A stretch of DNA of 64,000 nt from an uncultured Oscillospiraceae bacterium (GTDB lineage: Bacteria; Bacillota; Clostridia; Oscillospirales; Ruminococcaceae): contig CAKSEE010000004.1 of assembly GCA_934446455.1 (NCBI GenBank), forward strand, positions 24,157 to 88,156, written 5' to 3'. The position numbers were made by a program, and so were the translations under genes. The notes below the pieces were generated by a model. The model saw only the letters and a program-made list of their open reading frames with translations, did no database searches and was not told the origin of the DNA. Positions 8,367 through 16,954 of the stretch are shown one piece after another (positions within the stretch are counted from its first letter, which is position 1; each line of letters opens with the position of its first letter).

Positions 8367-9281
8367 GTGTCGTTTTCATCTGACATAAAAAAGGCGCTCT
8401 GTCAGACGCGCGATATGAAGCTTAGCGAAATGCACGCCATGCTTTACGGCATGTTCTGGGCGGGAAGGACCGAGGACGGGCGGCGCGTTATACAGACCGA
8501 GAACCCCGACCTCGCAGCCGCCGCGCGCGAGCTTTCCGAGGCGGTATTTGCGGGCGCGCGCAGCGAAACAAAGCGCCTTGTAAGAAGCACGGGCTCGCTC
8601 TACACCTTTCTTATAAGGGACGAGGAGCGTGTGCCTGCCGCTTTCGGCGACTTTTCGCAGATAAACACCGCCGTCGTATCGGGCAGCGACCTTGACAGCG
8701 GCGCGTTCCTGCGCGGGGTGTTCGTTTCCTGCGGGAGCGTTACCGACCCTCACAAGGAGTACCACCTTGAACTGGTTTTACCGCAGCGCGAGCGCGCCGA
8801 GGAGCTCTGCCGCTTTATCTGCGAGCATGGCATAACCGTAAAGACCGCCGTGCGCAGCAGACGCCACAGCCACGTTGTCTACATAAAGGAAAGCGAAATA
8901 ATCGAGGACTTTCTGACATATATTGGCGCGGGGCTGCATTCGCTTGAAATAATGCAGATTAAAGTTGAAAAGAGCGTGCGCAACCGCGTAAACCGCACCG
9001 TCAACTGCGAAACCGCAAACCTCTTTAAGACCGTGGACGCGGCGGACAGGGTGTGCGACGATATCGAGCTTATTTTTTCAGAGCTTGGCGCGGACAGCCT
9101 GCGCCCGGAGCTTCGGCGTACGGCGCTGCTCCGCCTCGCCAACCGCGACGCTTCGCTGAGCGAACTGTGCGGGCTTTCAGACGAGCCGCTGAGCCGCAGC
9201 GGGCTTAATCACCGCCTTAAAAAGCTGAGCGCTATAGCGGAGCAGCTTCGCACAGGGACGTATAAAGCGCCAGAAAAATAA
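8367..9281 (+). CDS. whiA: WhiA-family DNA-binding protein
   Basis: A 304-residue WhiA homologue. WhiA has a degenerate LAGLIDADG homing-endonuclease-like N-terminal domain and a C-terminal helix-turn-helix; it controls sporulation septation in Streptomyces and affects division and chromosome segregation in Bacillus. Visible marks are the N-terminal MSFSSDIKKALCQ, the central FLRGVFVSCGSVTDPHKEYHLE split at residues 111-131, and the C-terminal block LRLANRDASLSELCGLSDEP with SRSGLNHRLKKL. It uses a GTG start at 8367 with AAGGAGGG upstream. It is the last gene before a terminator. Confidence 0.95.
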   Translation: MSFSSDIKKALCQTRDMKLSEMHAMLYGMFWAGRTEDGRRVIQTENPDLAAAARELSEAVFAGARSETKRLVRSTGSLYTFLIRDEERVPAAFGDFSQINTAVVSGSDLDSGAFLRGVFVSCGSVTDPHKEYHLELVLPQRERAEELCRFICEHGITVKTAVRSRRHSHVVYIKESEIIEDFLTYIGAGLHSLEIMQIKVEKSVRNRVNRTVNCETANLFKTVDAADRVCDDIELIFSELGADSLRPELRRTALLRLANRDASLSELCGLSDEPLSRSGLNHRLKKLSAIAEQLRTGTYKAPEK

Positions 9282-9285
9282 CGCT

Positions 9286-9315
9286 TCCCCCGAAAACCGT
9301 TTGGGGGATTTTTCT
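9286..9315 (+). terminator. Terminator of the hprK-whiA cluster
   Basis: Arms TCCCCC and GGGGGA (9286-9291 with 9303-9308), extended by AAAC/GTTT pairing inside, followed by ATTTTTC. Confidence 0.8.
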
Positions 9316-9377
9316 GCGCCGTGATTAAGCGCCCTCTTTCCTGCCAAAGCTAGGTGCAGGAACGGAGGTACATATCA

Positions 9378-9989
9378 ATGAAACAACGGTTCGCTACTAT
9401 TGTAATTGACTGCTTTCTCGCCATAGGTACGGCGCTCTCCATCGCACTTTCGGGCTTGACAGCGTTTTCCGCGCGCGCCGAGAACGTGTGCGGCGAGGTG
9501 CTGCGCCTGCACATTCCCGCAAACAGCGACAGTGAGCGCGACCAGCAGCTGAAGCTGGGGCTGCGCGACGAGCTTCTTGCAAGATATGGGCGGCAGCTTT
9601 CCGACAGCGGCACGCTTGCCTGCGCAGAGGAGCGCGTGCAGGCTCTGCTGCCCGAGATAACCGAGTTTTCCTGCAGCTACCTGCGTGAGCACGGCGCGGA
9701 CTACGGCGCGCGCGCCGAGCTTGTCACGATGTACTTTACCACCCGCCGCTACGACGCGGTAACGCTCCCCGCGGGCGAATACCGTGCGCTGCGGGTAACG
9801 CTCGGCAGCGGAGAGGGACACAACTGGTGGTGCATAATGTTCCCGCCGCTCTGCCTGCCCGCGGCAAGCGCGCCGCTTACCGATGACGAGGTACGGCAGC
9901 TTACCGCAGAGCTTGGCGAGGATTTCGACAGCAGCAGGCCACAGGTGCGCTTCGCCATTTACGAATGGCTTAAGGGGTTGTTTTCCTGA
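9378..9989 (+). CDS. spoIIR: Stage II sporulation protein R
   Basis: A 203-residue secreted signalling protein. In Bacillus SpoIIR is made in the forespore, exported to the intermembrane space and triggers SpoIIGA to process pro-sigma-E in the mother cell. An N-terminal signal or membrane segment (residues about 5-27) is followed by the family hallmark VLRLHIPANSDSERDQ and, near residue 150, HNWWCIMFPPLCL. The start chosen is ATG 9378 with GGAGG nine bases upstream; the longer frame to 9354 contains that ribosome site. It is strong evidence that the organism forms, or descends from organisms that form, endospores. The expected forespore promoter could not be picked out reliably. Confidence 0.92.
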   Translation: MKQRFATIVIDCFLAIGTALSIALSGLTAFSARAENVCGEVLRLHIPANSDSERDQQLKLGLRDELLARYGRQLSDSGTLACAEERVQALLPEITEFSCSYLREHGADYGARAELVTMYFTTRRYDAVTLPAGEYRALRVTLGSGEGHNWWCIMFPPLCLPAASAPLTDDEVRQLTAELGEDFDSSRPQVRFAIYEWLKGLFS

Positions 9990-10048
9990 AATAGCCGGCC
10001 AATAGAAAAAGCGCGTTTTTTTCCGTGAAAAGTTGTCTAATATTGCGG

Positions 10049-10077
10049 TTGAAAAGTCGCCCGAAAGGTCGTATAAT
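10049..10077 (+). promoter_or_regulatory. Promoter of the cation/proton antiporter gene
   Basis: Plus-strand TTGAAA (10049-10054) and TATAAT (10072-10077), spacing 17 bases. It lies about 60 bases upstream of the GTG start. Confidence 0.75.
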
Positions 10078-10135
10078 ATTAAGGTGTACGAGTGTATACA
10101 CGGCTTTCAGACAAAAAACGGAAGGAATGATATGT

Positions 10136-11377
10136 GTGGAATCATTTGAATGCTTCAAGGACCTCGCAATAATCATTATTGCGGCGAAGCTGTTCGGGCT
10201 GCTTGCCAAAAAGTGCAAGGCTCCGCAGGTCGTCGGGCAGATAATCGCGGGGCTTCTTATCGGACCGAGCGTACTCGGTATAGTGAACCAGTCCGACCTG
10301 CTTATGAGCATGGCGGAGATAGGCGTTGTTATACTCATGTTCTCCGCAGGACTTGAAACAAATATGAAAGACCTGCTCAAAACAGGACCCGTGGCGCTTA
10401 CCATTGCCTGTGCGGGCGTGCTTGTGCCGCTTGTGGGTGGGTATCTTCTCTATTCGGCGTTCTTCGGGTTTGCGCCTTTCGGCTCAACTGAGTTCTTCCG
10501 CGCGCTCTTTATCGGCACTATCATGACGGCGACCTCCGTCAGCATTACCGTGCAGACCCTGCGCGAGCTTGGACACCTTAAGGGCAAAGTTGGCACGATA
10601 ATCATGAGCAGCGCCATAATCGACGACGTTATCGGCATAATCGTGCTTACTTTCGTTATCGGCTTCAAGGACGCCGACGCTAACCCCCTTGGCGTTGTCG
10701 TAAAAACGCTGCTGTTCATCGTGTTCAGCATTGCGGTGGGATTTGGCGTGTACCTGCTTTTCAAGTTCCTCGACAAGCGCTTTTTCCACCAGCGCCGCAT
10801 CCCCATTTTCGGGCTTGCGCTGTGCTTCATCATGGCTTACTGCGCCGAGAAATTCTTCGGCATTGCGGATATAACGGGCGCTTATGTCGCGGGAATAATC
10901 CTGTGCAACCTGCGCGACGCGGAATACATAGCGGGCAAAATGGACATCAGCAGCTATATGCTGTTCGGGCCTGTGTTCTTTGCAAGTATAGGCCTTAAAA
11001 CGCGGTTTGACGGCTTCTCGCTCGAACTGCTGTGGTTCTCTCTTGCATTCGTGGCGGTGGCGCTCATCACAAAGATAATCGGCTGCGGACTTATGGCGAA
11101 AATATGGCGCTTCAGCAACAAGGACTCGCTGAAAATTGGCGTCGGCATGATGACGCGCGGCGAAGTCGCGCTTATCGTGGCGCAGAAGGGCCTTGCCGTG
11201 GGCATGGTTTCGTCGGAATATTTCACCTCCGTTATCCTGCTAATCATCTGCTCGTCGGTGGTAACGCCAGTTATCCTGAAGCTCCTTTTCAAGGACGAGC
11301 ACAAGCCCGACCATCTCTCCCCCTCGGGCAATCACCCCGATATTGAGGAAACCGACGAAGTGCCGGCTGAGTGCTGA
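10136..11377 (+). CDS. CPA2-family cation:proton antiporter
   Basis: A 413-residue integral membrane protein of the CPA2 (KefB/NapA-like) monovalent cation:proton antiporter family with about 12 to 13 membrane segments. Family motifs seen are GQIIAGLLIGPSVLG near the N-terminus, FSAGLETNM, the paired acidic residues in SSAIIDDVIGIIVL that form the ion-binding site, GAYVAGIIL, and GMMTRGEVALIVA. There is no C-terminal TrkA/RCK nucleotide-binding domain; the tail is a short acidic cytoplasmic stretch. The likely start is GTG 10136, seven bases after AAGGA; the ATG at 10127 overlaps the ribosome site. Ion specificity (sodium or potassium) cannot be read from the sequence. Confidence 0.88.
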   Translation: MESFECFKDLAIIIIAAKLFGLLAKKCKAPQVVGQIIAGLLIGPSVLGIVNQSDLLMSMAEIGVVILMFSAGLETNMKDLLKTGPVALTIACAGVLVPLVGGYLLYSAFFGFAPFGSTEFFRALFIGTIMTATSVSITVQTLRELGHLKGKVGTIIMSSAIIDDVIGIIVLTFVIGFKDADANPLGVVVKTLLFIVFSIAVGFGVYLLFKFLDKRFFHQRRIPIFGLALCFIMAYCAEKFFGIADITGAYVAGIILCNLRDAEYIAGKMDISSYMLFGPVFFASIGLKTRFDGFSLELLWFSLAFVAVALITKIIGCGLMAKIWRFSNKDSLKIGVGMMTRGEVALIVAQKGLAVGMVSSEYFTSVILLIICSSVVTPVILKLLFKDEHKPDHLSPSGNHPDIEETDEVPAEC

Positions 11378-11393
11378 CGGATCAGAATAACCG

Positions 11394-11428
11394 CGCCCCC
11401 TGCTTATCACGGCAGGGGGCGAATTTTA
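11394..11428 (+). terminator. Terminator of the antiporter gene
   Basis: Arms CGCCCCCTGC and GCAGGGGGCG (11394-11403 with 11412-11421), followed by AATTTTATG. Confidence 0.75.
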
Positions 11429-11431
11429 TGC

Positions 11432-11464
11432 AAAAAAATCCCCGACAGCCGAAGCCGTCGGGGA
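11432..11464 (-). terminator. Terminator of the cmk-plsC-ispH/rpsA operon
   Basis: Arms TCCCCGAC and GTCGGGGA (11439-11446 with 11457-11464), followed on the minus strand by a run of seven T. It faces the preceding terminator, so the two converging units are well separated. Confidence 0.85.
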
Positions 11465-11483
11465 GCATTTTACAAACTCACTA

Positions 11484-13436
11484 TCAGTCCTCGATAGGAG
11501 CAGCGTCCTCCATGAGCGCCTTTATGGAGAGGCTTACTCTGTTCTTCTCGTCATCGATGTCGATGATCTTTGCATCAACCTCCTGACCAACGGAGAGAAC
11601 AGAAGCGATGTTGGTAACTCTGTCAGTGGAAATCTGGGAGATGTGGATAAGACCGTCAACACCGGGAATGATCTGCGCAAATGCGCCGAACTCAGTGATG
11701 GAAACGATAGTAGCCTTGATAACGTCGCCCTTGTGGTACTCAGCAACGAACTTGGTCCACGGATTCTCATCGGGATCCTTAGCGGAGAGTGAAACTCTCT
11801 TCTTCTCGGGATCGAAGGACTTTACGATAACGTTGATCTTATCGCCAACCTTAACGATATCCTTGGGGTGACCAACTCTGTTCCAGGTAAGCTCTGCGGT
11901 GCGAACCAGACCGTCAACGGGTCCGATGTCAACGAATACGCCGTAGTCCTCGATGGAGCGAACCTCGCCCTCGAACTTCTGACCAACAGCGATGTTCTCC
12001 CAGAACTTAGCCTTCTCAGCGTCGCGTACTTCCTTGTTTGCAAGGCGGATAGAACCTACTACCCTGCCGCCGCGCTGGTCGGTAACTTCGATTATCTTGA
12101 ACTGAACGGTCTTCTTGAGCAGGTCCTCAAGCTTGCCGCTGCGCGGAACGCCTGTGTGAGAAGCGGGGATAAATACGCGTACGTTGTTGTAAATAACGAT
12201 AACGCCGCCCTTTACTACCTGCGCTACAGTGCCCTCAACGGTTTCGTTGGACTCCTTGAGTGCGTTCATCTTCTCAAGACCGAGAGCAGCGTCAACGCGC
12301 TTCTTGGAAAGTGCTGCGGTACCGACAGAGTCGTCAACCTTGATAACAACTGCATCGATAACGTCGCCTACCTTAACAACATCGGCTACCTCTGCATTGG
12401 GGTCGTTAGTCAGCTCGTCGCGGACTATGTAGCCTGTCTGCTTTGCGCCGACCTCTACAACAGCTTCCTTCTTTGTTACGCTTACAACAGTTGCCTTAAC
12501 TCTTTTGCCGGTATATAACTTGTTAAATGACTGATCCTGCTCGAGCAGCGCAGCAAAATCCTCCTCGTTTTCATTTGCGGTGGTGATTTCTTCGTTCATC
12601 TTTGCGTGAACCTCCTTAATGCAATCAGCAGGCGTAGAAGCACCCGCTGTTATTCCGATAATACTATCGGAGGGCAGACCGCTTAATATCTGCCGTGGGA
12701 TTTCATCAGCGCTCTCAACGAGCACCGTTTTACAGCGTCTTGCGCATATTTCCGCGAGCTTGGCTGTATTTGAACTGCGCCTTCCTCCGACGACTATCAT
12801 CAGTGCAGCCCTTTTAGCAAGCTCCTCCGCATTTTTCTGGCGCTCGGAGGTCGCATTGCATATTGTATCGTGTATTTTAACGCGGCTGTACTTTTCCCTT
12901 ATTTTTCGGGAGTATTCAGTAAATTTGCCGCGGTCGAAGGTCGTTTGTGTAACGACTAGCGTCCTTTCGTCGGCGGGAACCTGTCCCGTGCCGAAAAGCG
13001 CGTCGGCTTCAGCGAAGTCTGCACAGGCGTAAACCGCGCACCTCGCATGACCCATGATCCCCGTTACCTCGGGGTGATTTCTGTCACCCAGAACTACAAG
13101 CGCGCCGTCCTGCGGAACCGCCGCGGCAAGCGCCTGTATCTTTGCAACGAACGGACAGGTAGCGTCTATTACCTGCGCGCATGATCTCCGCGCCTCGTCC
13201 ATGACCTGTGCAGTCACTCCGTGAGAGCGGATAACGAGCGCCTCTCCCCGCGCCTGCCCGGGCGTTTCGGCAATGCCGACGCCGCGCGCCGCAAGGGAAT
13301 CCGTCACTATCCTGTTGTGTATCAGCGGACCGAGCGTCCGCACCGCGCCGTATCTTTCAAGCGCGTTTTCTGTCAGCTCTATCGCGCGCTTCACACCAAA
13401 GCAAAAGCCCGACGCTGCTGCTATCTCAGTCTGCAT
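11484..13436 (-). CDS. ispH-rpsA: Bifunctional IspH (HMBPP reductase) / ribosomal protein S1
   Basis: A 650-residue fusion. Residues 1-282 are IspH, the [4Fe-4S] enzyme that makes IPP and DMAPP in the last step of the MEP isoprenoid pathway; its three cluster cysteines are seen at Cys12 (SGFCFGV), Cys94 (DATCPFV) and Cys193 (DTICNATSERQ), and the catalytic Glu at 123 (HPEVTG). After a short acidic linker, residues from about 308 carry four S1 RNA-binding repeats, including VEVGAKQTGYIVRDEL and GAFAQIIPGVDGLIHISQIS. The fusion is a known clostridial feature. The start overlaps plsC by 11 bases, implying translational coupling. The frame is uninterrupted, so both halves are probably made as one chain. 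Confidence 0.96.
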   Translation of the reverse strand: MQTEIAAASGFCFGVKRAIELTENALERYGAVRTLGPLIHNRIVTDSLAARGVGIAETPGQARGEALVIRSHGVTAQVMDEARRSCAQVIDATCPFVAKIQALAAAVPQDGALVVLGDRNHPEVTGIMGHARCAVYACADFAEADALFGTGQVPADERTLVVTQTTFDRGKFTEYSRKIREKYSRVKIHDTICNATSERQKNAEELAKRAALMIVVGGRRSSNTAKLAEICARRCKTVLVESADEIPRQILSGLPSDSIIGITAGASTPADCIKEVHAKMNEEITTANENEEDFAALLEQDQSFNKLYTGKRVKATVVSVTKKEAVVEVGAKQTGYIVRDELTNDPNAEVADVVKVGDVIDAVVIKVDDSVGTAALSKKRVDAALGLEKMNALKESNETVEGTVAQVVKGGVIVIYNNVRVFIPASHTGVPRSGKLEDLLKKTVQFKIIEVTDQRGGRVVGSIRLANKEVRDAEKAKFWENIAVGQKFEGEVRSIEDYGVFVDIGPVDGLVRTAELTWNRVGHPKDIVKVGDKINVIVKSFDPEKKRVSLSAKDPDENPWTKFVAEYHKGDVIKATIVSITEFGAFAQIIPGVDGLIHISQISTDRVTNIASVLSVGQEVDAKIIDIDDEKNRVSLSIKALMEDAAPIED

Positions 13437-14028
13437 CGGGAGCGTTCTCCTTCAACAGGGCAATGGCGTCCATAATGGACGTGCTCACGCTTCTGATGCT
13501 CTTTTTGTCGGTAAGGTCAACATCGAACTTCTCTGCGGGAATCATCTCCCCTATGCAGATGACGATATTTCGGCGGAACTTTTTGCGCCCGTACTTCACG
13601 AATACAGGCACGACAGGCACTTTCGCCTGCGCCGCAATAAGCGTAACGCCGCTTTTTGGTCTGCCAAGCTCGCCCGTTTTTGAGCGCGTACCCTCGGGGA
13701 ATATCACAAAGATACGCCCGTTTTCAAGGCTTTGCAGAGCCTTTTCAATGGCAGAGCTGTCCTTGCTGCCACGCTTTACGGGGAATGCCCCGAGCCGCTT
13801 TATAAGCCACGCGAACAGAGGATTTCTGAAAAGCTCCTCCTTCGCTATAAAGCTGTACTTTCCGCGAAACGTTATCCCGACTACAGGCGGGTCGTTGTTG
13901 GAAACGTGGTTGCTTGCTATGATATAGCCGCCTTTCTGTGCGGGGATATTCTCCGCGCCGACGACAGTTATATGAAAGATGATGTGGTAAATGAACCGCA
14001 CCAGCTCACGTGCAATGGTATAGAACAT
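13426..14028 (-). CDS. plsC: 1-acyl-sn-glycerol-3-phosphate acyltransferase
   Basis: A 200-residue membrane-associated acyltransferase that converts lysophosphatidic acid to phosphatidic acid in phospholipid synthesis. The catalytic motif appears as NHVSNNDPP (usual NHxxxxD) near residue 41, followed by KEELFRNPLFAWLI, GAFPVKRG, and the substrate-binding FPEGTRSKTGEL. A hydrophobic N-terminal segment probably anchors it. The ATG at 14028 shares a base with the TAA stop of cmk and is preceded by AAAGGAG; the nine extra codons upstream in the frame are inside cmk. The gene order cmk-plsC-ispH/rpsA is conserved in Clostridia. Confidence 0.94.
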   Translation of the reverse strand: MFYTIARELVRFIYHIIFHITVVGAENIPAQKGGYIIASNHVSNNDPPVVGITFRGKYSFIAKEELFRNPLFAWLIKRLGAFPVKRGSKDSSAIEKALQSLENGRIFVIFPEGTRSKTGELGRPKSGVTLIAAQAKVPVVPVFVKYGRKKFRRNIVICIGEMIPAEKFDVDLTDKKSIRSVSTSIMDAIALLKENAPDAD

Positions 14029-14702
14029 TACAGCCGCTCCTTTATTATGCCGCACACAAGCTCAACCGACTGCTCAAAGTCAAGTCCCGAGGTGTCTGCA
14101 AGCACCGCGTCCTCCGCCTGCTTAAGCGGGGCTGCGGCCCTGTGGGAGTCGTTGTAATCGCGTTTGTTCAGGTCGCTCAGCACCTCTTCAAAGGTGACCG
14201 CCGAACCTTTTGCGCGAAGCTCATCAAACCTGCGCCTTGCGCGTATCTCGGGGGCTGCAGTAAGGAATATCTTAACATCGGCGTTCGGCAGAACCACCGT
14301 GCCTATGTCGCGCCCGTCCATGATAACGCTGTTTTTTCTGGCAATATCACGCTGCATTTCAAGCAGCGCAGCCCTTACCTCGGGGACTGACGATACCGCC
14401 GAAGCCGCCATCGAAACCTCGGGCAGCCTTATCTCCGCAGATACGTCTTCGCCGTTAAGGTAAACATGCTGAACACCCTCGCAGAGCTTTATCTCAGGCT
14501 TTATCCCGCCGACGGCAGCCGCTATCGCTGACTTATCGCCAAGATCCACCCCGTTTCTTATGCAACGCAAACCGACAGCACGGTAAAGCGCGCCCGTATC
14601 CGCATATATAAAGCCGAGCCTTTGCGCCGCAGTGCGTGCTATCGTGCTTTTTCCTGCGCCGACAGGGCCGTCAATAGCCACAGAAACGAAATTTTCCGAC
14701 AT
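14028..14702 (-). CDS. cmk: Cytidylate kinase
   Basis: A 224-residue kinase that phosphorylates CMP and dCMP with ATP. The P-loop is AIDGPVGAGKSTIART at the N-terminus, YADTGALYRAVGL is the NMP-binding segment, and the family hallmark MDGRDIGTVVLPNADVKIFL lies near residue 130, followed by the lid RARRRFDEL. The start is ATG 14702 with GGAGAG close upstream; the longer frame to 14741 has no ribosome site. First gene of a three-gene operon with its own promoter. Confidence 0.96.
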   Translation of the reverse strand: MSENFVSVAIDGPVGAGKSTIARTAAQRLGFIYADTGALYRAVGLRCIRNGVDLGDKSAIAAAVGGIKPEIKLCEGVQHVYLNGEDVSAEIRLPEVSMAASAVSSVPEVRAALLEMQRDIARKNSVIMDGRDIGTVVLPNADVKIFLTAAPEIRARRRFDELRAKGSAVTFEEVLSDLNKRDYNDSHRAAAPLKQAEDAVLADTSGLDFEQSVELVCGIIKERL

Positions 14703-14783
14703 AATTCTCTCCGACAGGCATAGTAATGCCAAAATATGCAAATTATCAAAAAAGGTACAGTTACCCGATAATATTACCTATAC

Positions 14784-14812
14784 ATTATAGCACACCATTA
14801 TATAAATTTCAA
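14784..14812 (-). promoter_or_regulatory. Promoter of the cmk operon
   Basis: Minus-strand TTGAAA and TATAAT separated by 17 bases, preceded by TGTGC before the -10 (extended -10 character). Confidence 0.8.
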
Positions 14813-14867
14813 GGGGTTTTTGAAATTTTTTTATATTTCCTTAAAATTTAATTGCACCGCGCAGGGC

Positions 14868-14896
14868 TTGACATTCCGCGCGGCAGATGATACAAT
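14868..14896 (+). promoter_or_regulatory. Promoter of the 40-residue peptide gene
   Basis: Plus-strand TTGACA (14868-14873) and TACAAT (14891-14896), spacing 17 bases, 26 bases ahead of the start codon. Confidence 0.7.
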
Positions 14897-14922
14897 TATA
14901 TTAAGACGCAGGGGGTGAGGGA

Positions 14923-15045
14923 ATGGCTAAAAAGGATATGAACAAACGCGACGACAAGCGGCTGGAGCGCACGATAATGCGCAACTGGATAATCGCGGGG
15001 GTGTCCCTCGCGCTTATAATCGTACTGTATTTTATCGGAAAGTAA
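14923..15045 (+). CDS. 40-residue single-span membrane peptide
   Basis: A small protein starting MAKKDMNKRDDKRLERTIMR, then a hydrophobic span (WIIAGVSLALIIVLYFIG) and a final Lys. The charged, Lys/Arg-rich N-terminus followed by one membrane helix predicts a type II (N-in) topology. It has a full set of signals: promoter, GGGGGTGAGG ribosome site seven or so bases upstream, and a terminator right after, which makes it a convincing gene despite its size. Function is unknown; peptides of this kind often bind or modulate larger membrane complexes, but nothing here shows which. Confidence 0.75.
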   Translation: MAKKDMNKRDDKRLERTIMRNWIIAGVSLALIIVLYFIGK

Positions 15046-15073
15046 GCGGCTTTTGCCAAATTACGACAGACAT

Positions 15074-15104
15074 AAGCGCCCTGCATTTCGCGGGGCGCTT
15101 TTAT
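15074..15104 (+). terminator. Terminator of the 40-residue peptide gene
   Basis: Arms AAGCGCCC and GGGCGCTT (15074-15081 with 15093-15100), continuing into TTATT. Confidence 0.75.
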
Positions 15105-15127
15105 TCCGCACAAATCGTTCTTTCTGC

Positions 15128-15160
15128 AAAATAAGCCCCCTCGGTTCGCCGAGGGGGCTT
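15128..15160 (-). terminator. Terminator of the hydCBA operon
   Basis: Twelve-base arms AAGCCCCCTCGG and its complement around a TTCG-type loop (15133-15160), followed on the minus strand by ATTTTGC. Very stable hairpin. Confidence 0.8.
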
Positions 15161-15168
15161 TGCTTAAC

Positions 15169-16908
15169 TTATCTGTAAAGCTTCTGTGCCTTGTAGCTCG
15201 TATGGAGTATCTCGTGAGCCTTGTGGCTGTTCGGCTCGCCGAAGAACTCGTCGTAGAGAGCCTTAACGTCGGGGTTCTCGTGCGAGAAGCGCAGCGTGTT
15301 CGCCTCGTCGATACCGTAGAGTACCTTTGCGCGCTCTGCGCGGATATCGGTGAAGTTGCGCACGGAAGCGGGCTGGATTATCTGACCGCCGCCGTTTACG
15401 CAGCCGCCGGGGCAGCCCATGATTTCGATGAAGTGGTAGGAAGCCTCGCCTGCCTTTACCTTCTTGAGCAGAGCCTTTGCGTTTGCAAGGCCGCTTGCTA
15501 CTGCCACCTTAACTTCCATGCCTGCTACGTTGTAAGTAGCTTCCTTTATGCCCTCAACGCCGCGTACTTCCTTGAATTCAACGGGAGTGCTGTCGGGCTT
15601 GCCTGTGAGCGTCCATACAGCGGTACGCAGAGCAGCTTCCATAACGCCGCCCGTTGCGCCGAAGATGACCGCTGCGCCCGTGCCTGTGCCGAGCGGGCTG
15701 TCGCATACCTCGTCGGGCAGGTCGTTGAACATGATGCCTGCCTTCTTGATGAGGCGTGCAAGCTCGCGGGTGGTGATGGATATGTCGAGGTCGGGAACGC
15801 CCGCTGCGGACTGGTCCTCGCGGCCTATCTCGTACTTCTTAGCCGTGCAGGGCATTACGGATACGCTTACGATGTCCTCGGGGTTCTTGCCGAGCTTCTG
15901 TGCGTAGTAGGTCTTAACAACCGCGCCGAACATCTGCTGCGGGGACTTGCAGGTGGACAGATTCGGGATGAACTCGGGGAAGTAGTTCTCGCAGTATCTA
16001 ATCCAGCCGGGCGAGCAGGAGGTGATAAGCGGCAGAGTGCCGCCGTTCTTTACCCTGTCAAGGAACTCTGTAGCCTCTTCCATAATGGTGAGGTCTGCGG
16101 AGAAATTGGTGTCGAACACCTTGTCGAAGCCGAGTCTGCGCATTGCGGCAATCATCTTGCCCTCAACGTTTGTGCCAACGGGCAGACCAAACGCCTCTCC
16201 AAGAGAAGCGCGGACTGCGGGAGCAGCCTGTACTACAACGAACTTCTCGGGGTCTGCGATAGCGTCGAGCACCTTCTGTGTGTCGTCCTTCTCGGTGAGA
16301 GCGCCTGTCGGGCAGGCGGTGATGCACTGACCGCAGGATACGCACGCGGTGTCCGCAAGGTTCATGTCGAACGCGGAAGCAATCTGGGTAGCGAAGCCGC
16401 GCTCGTTCGCGCCGATAACGCCTATACCCTGAGTTACAGCGCACGCAGCCACGCAGCGGCGGCAGAGTATGCACTTGCTGTTGTCGCGGGACATATGTAC
16501 AGCGCTGTTGTCTATCTCTACAGCGGGATTCTCGCCGTCGAAGCGGTTCTCGTCAACGCCGTACTCGTTGCACAGCGCCTGAAGCTCGCAGTTTCCGCTT
16601 CTTACGCAGGAAAGACATTCCTTCTTGTGATTGGAGAGGATAAGCTCGAGGGTCGTTCTGCGGCTCTCTACTACCTTGGGGGTGTTGGTGAATATCTCCA
16701 TGCCCTCGTTTACGGGGTAAACGCACGCAGCAACAAGGCTTCTTGCGCCCTTCACCTCAACAACGCAGATACGGCACGCGCCGATTGCGTTGATGTCCTT
16801 GAGATAGCAAAGAGTAGGTATCTTTATGCCGGCGATTCTGGAAGCCTCGAGGATAGTGGAACCCTCGGGAACGGAACAGGCAACGCCGTTTATCTTAATG
16901 TTGACCAT
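15169..16908 (-). CDS. hydA: [FeFe] hydrogenase catalytic subunit
   Basis: A 579-residue hydrogenase that makes or uses hydrogen. Domains in order: a [2Fe-2S] ferredoxin-like N-terminus (CYLKDINAIGACRICVVEV near residue 34), a His-ligated [4Fe-4S] motif (HKKECLSCVRSGNCELQ near 93), two [4Fe-4S] motifs (CILCRRCVAAC and CVSCGQCITACPTGAL), then the H-cluster domain with TSCSPGWIRY near 300, MPCTAKKYEI and MGCPGGCVNGGGQ, the cysteines that hold the active site. A C-terminal small-subunit-like tail is complete. Together with hydB and hydC it matches trimeric electron-bifurcating hydrogenases, which couple ferredoxin and NADH oxidation to hydrogen release. Maturases HydEFG are not in the window. 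Confidence 0.96.
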   Translation of the reverse strand: MVNIKINGVACSVPEGSTILEASRIAGIKIPTLCYLKDINAIGACRICVVEVKGARSLVAACVYPVNEGMEIFTNTPKVVESRRTTLELILSNHKKECLSCVRSGNCELQALCNEYGVDENRFDGENPAVEIDNSAVHMSRDNSKCILCRRCVAACAVTQGIGVIGANERGFATQIASAFDMNLADTACVSCGQCITACPTGALTEKDDTQKVLDAIADPEKFVVVQAAPAVRASLGEAFGLPVGTNVEGKMIAAMRRLGFDKVFDTNFSADLTIMEEATEFLDRVKNGGTLPLITSCSPGWIRYCENYFPEFIPNLSTCKSPQQMFGAVVKTYYAQKLGKNPEDIVSVSVMPCTAKKYEIGREDQSAAGVPDLDISITTRELARLIKKAGIMFNDLPDEVCDSPLGTGTGAAVIFGATGGVMEAALRTAVWTLTGKPDSTPVEFKEVRGVEGIKEATYNVAGMEVKVAVASGLANAKALLKKVKAGEASYHFIEIMGCPGGCVNGGGQIIQPASVRNFTDIRAERAKVLYGIDEANTLRFSHENPDVKALYDEFFGEPNSHKAHEILHTSYKAQKLYR

Positions 16909-16954
16909 GTTTTTAGTCCTTTCTTATCATATAGGAAACAGGCTTGCCGCCCTT

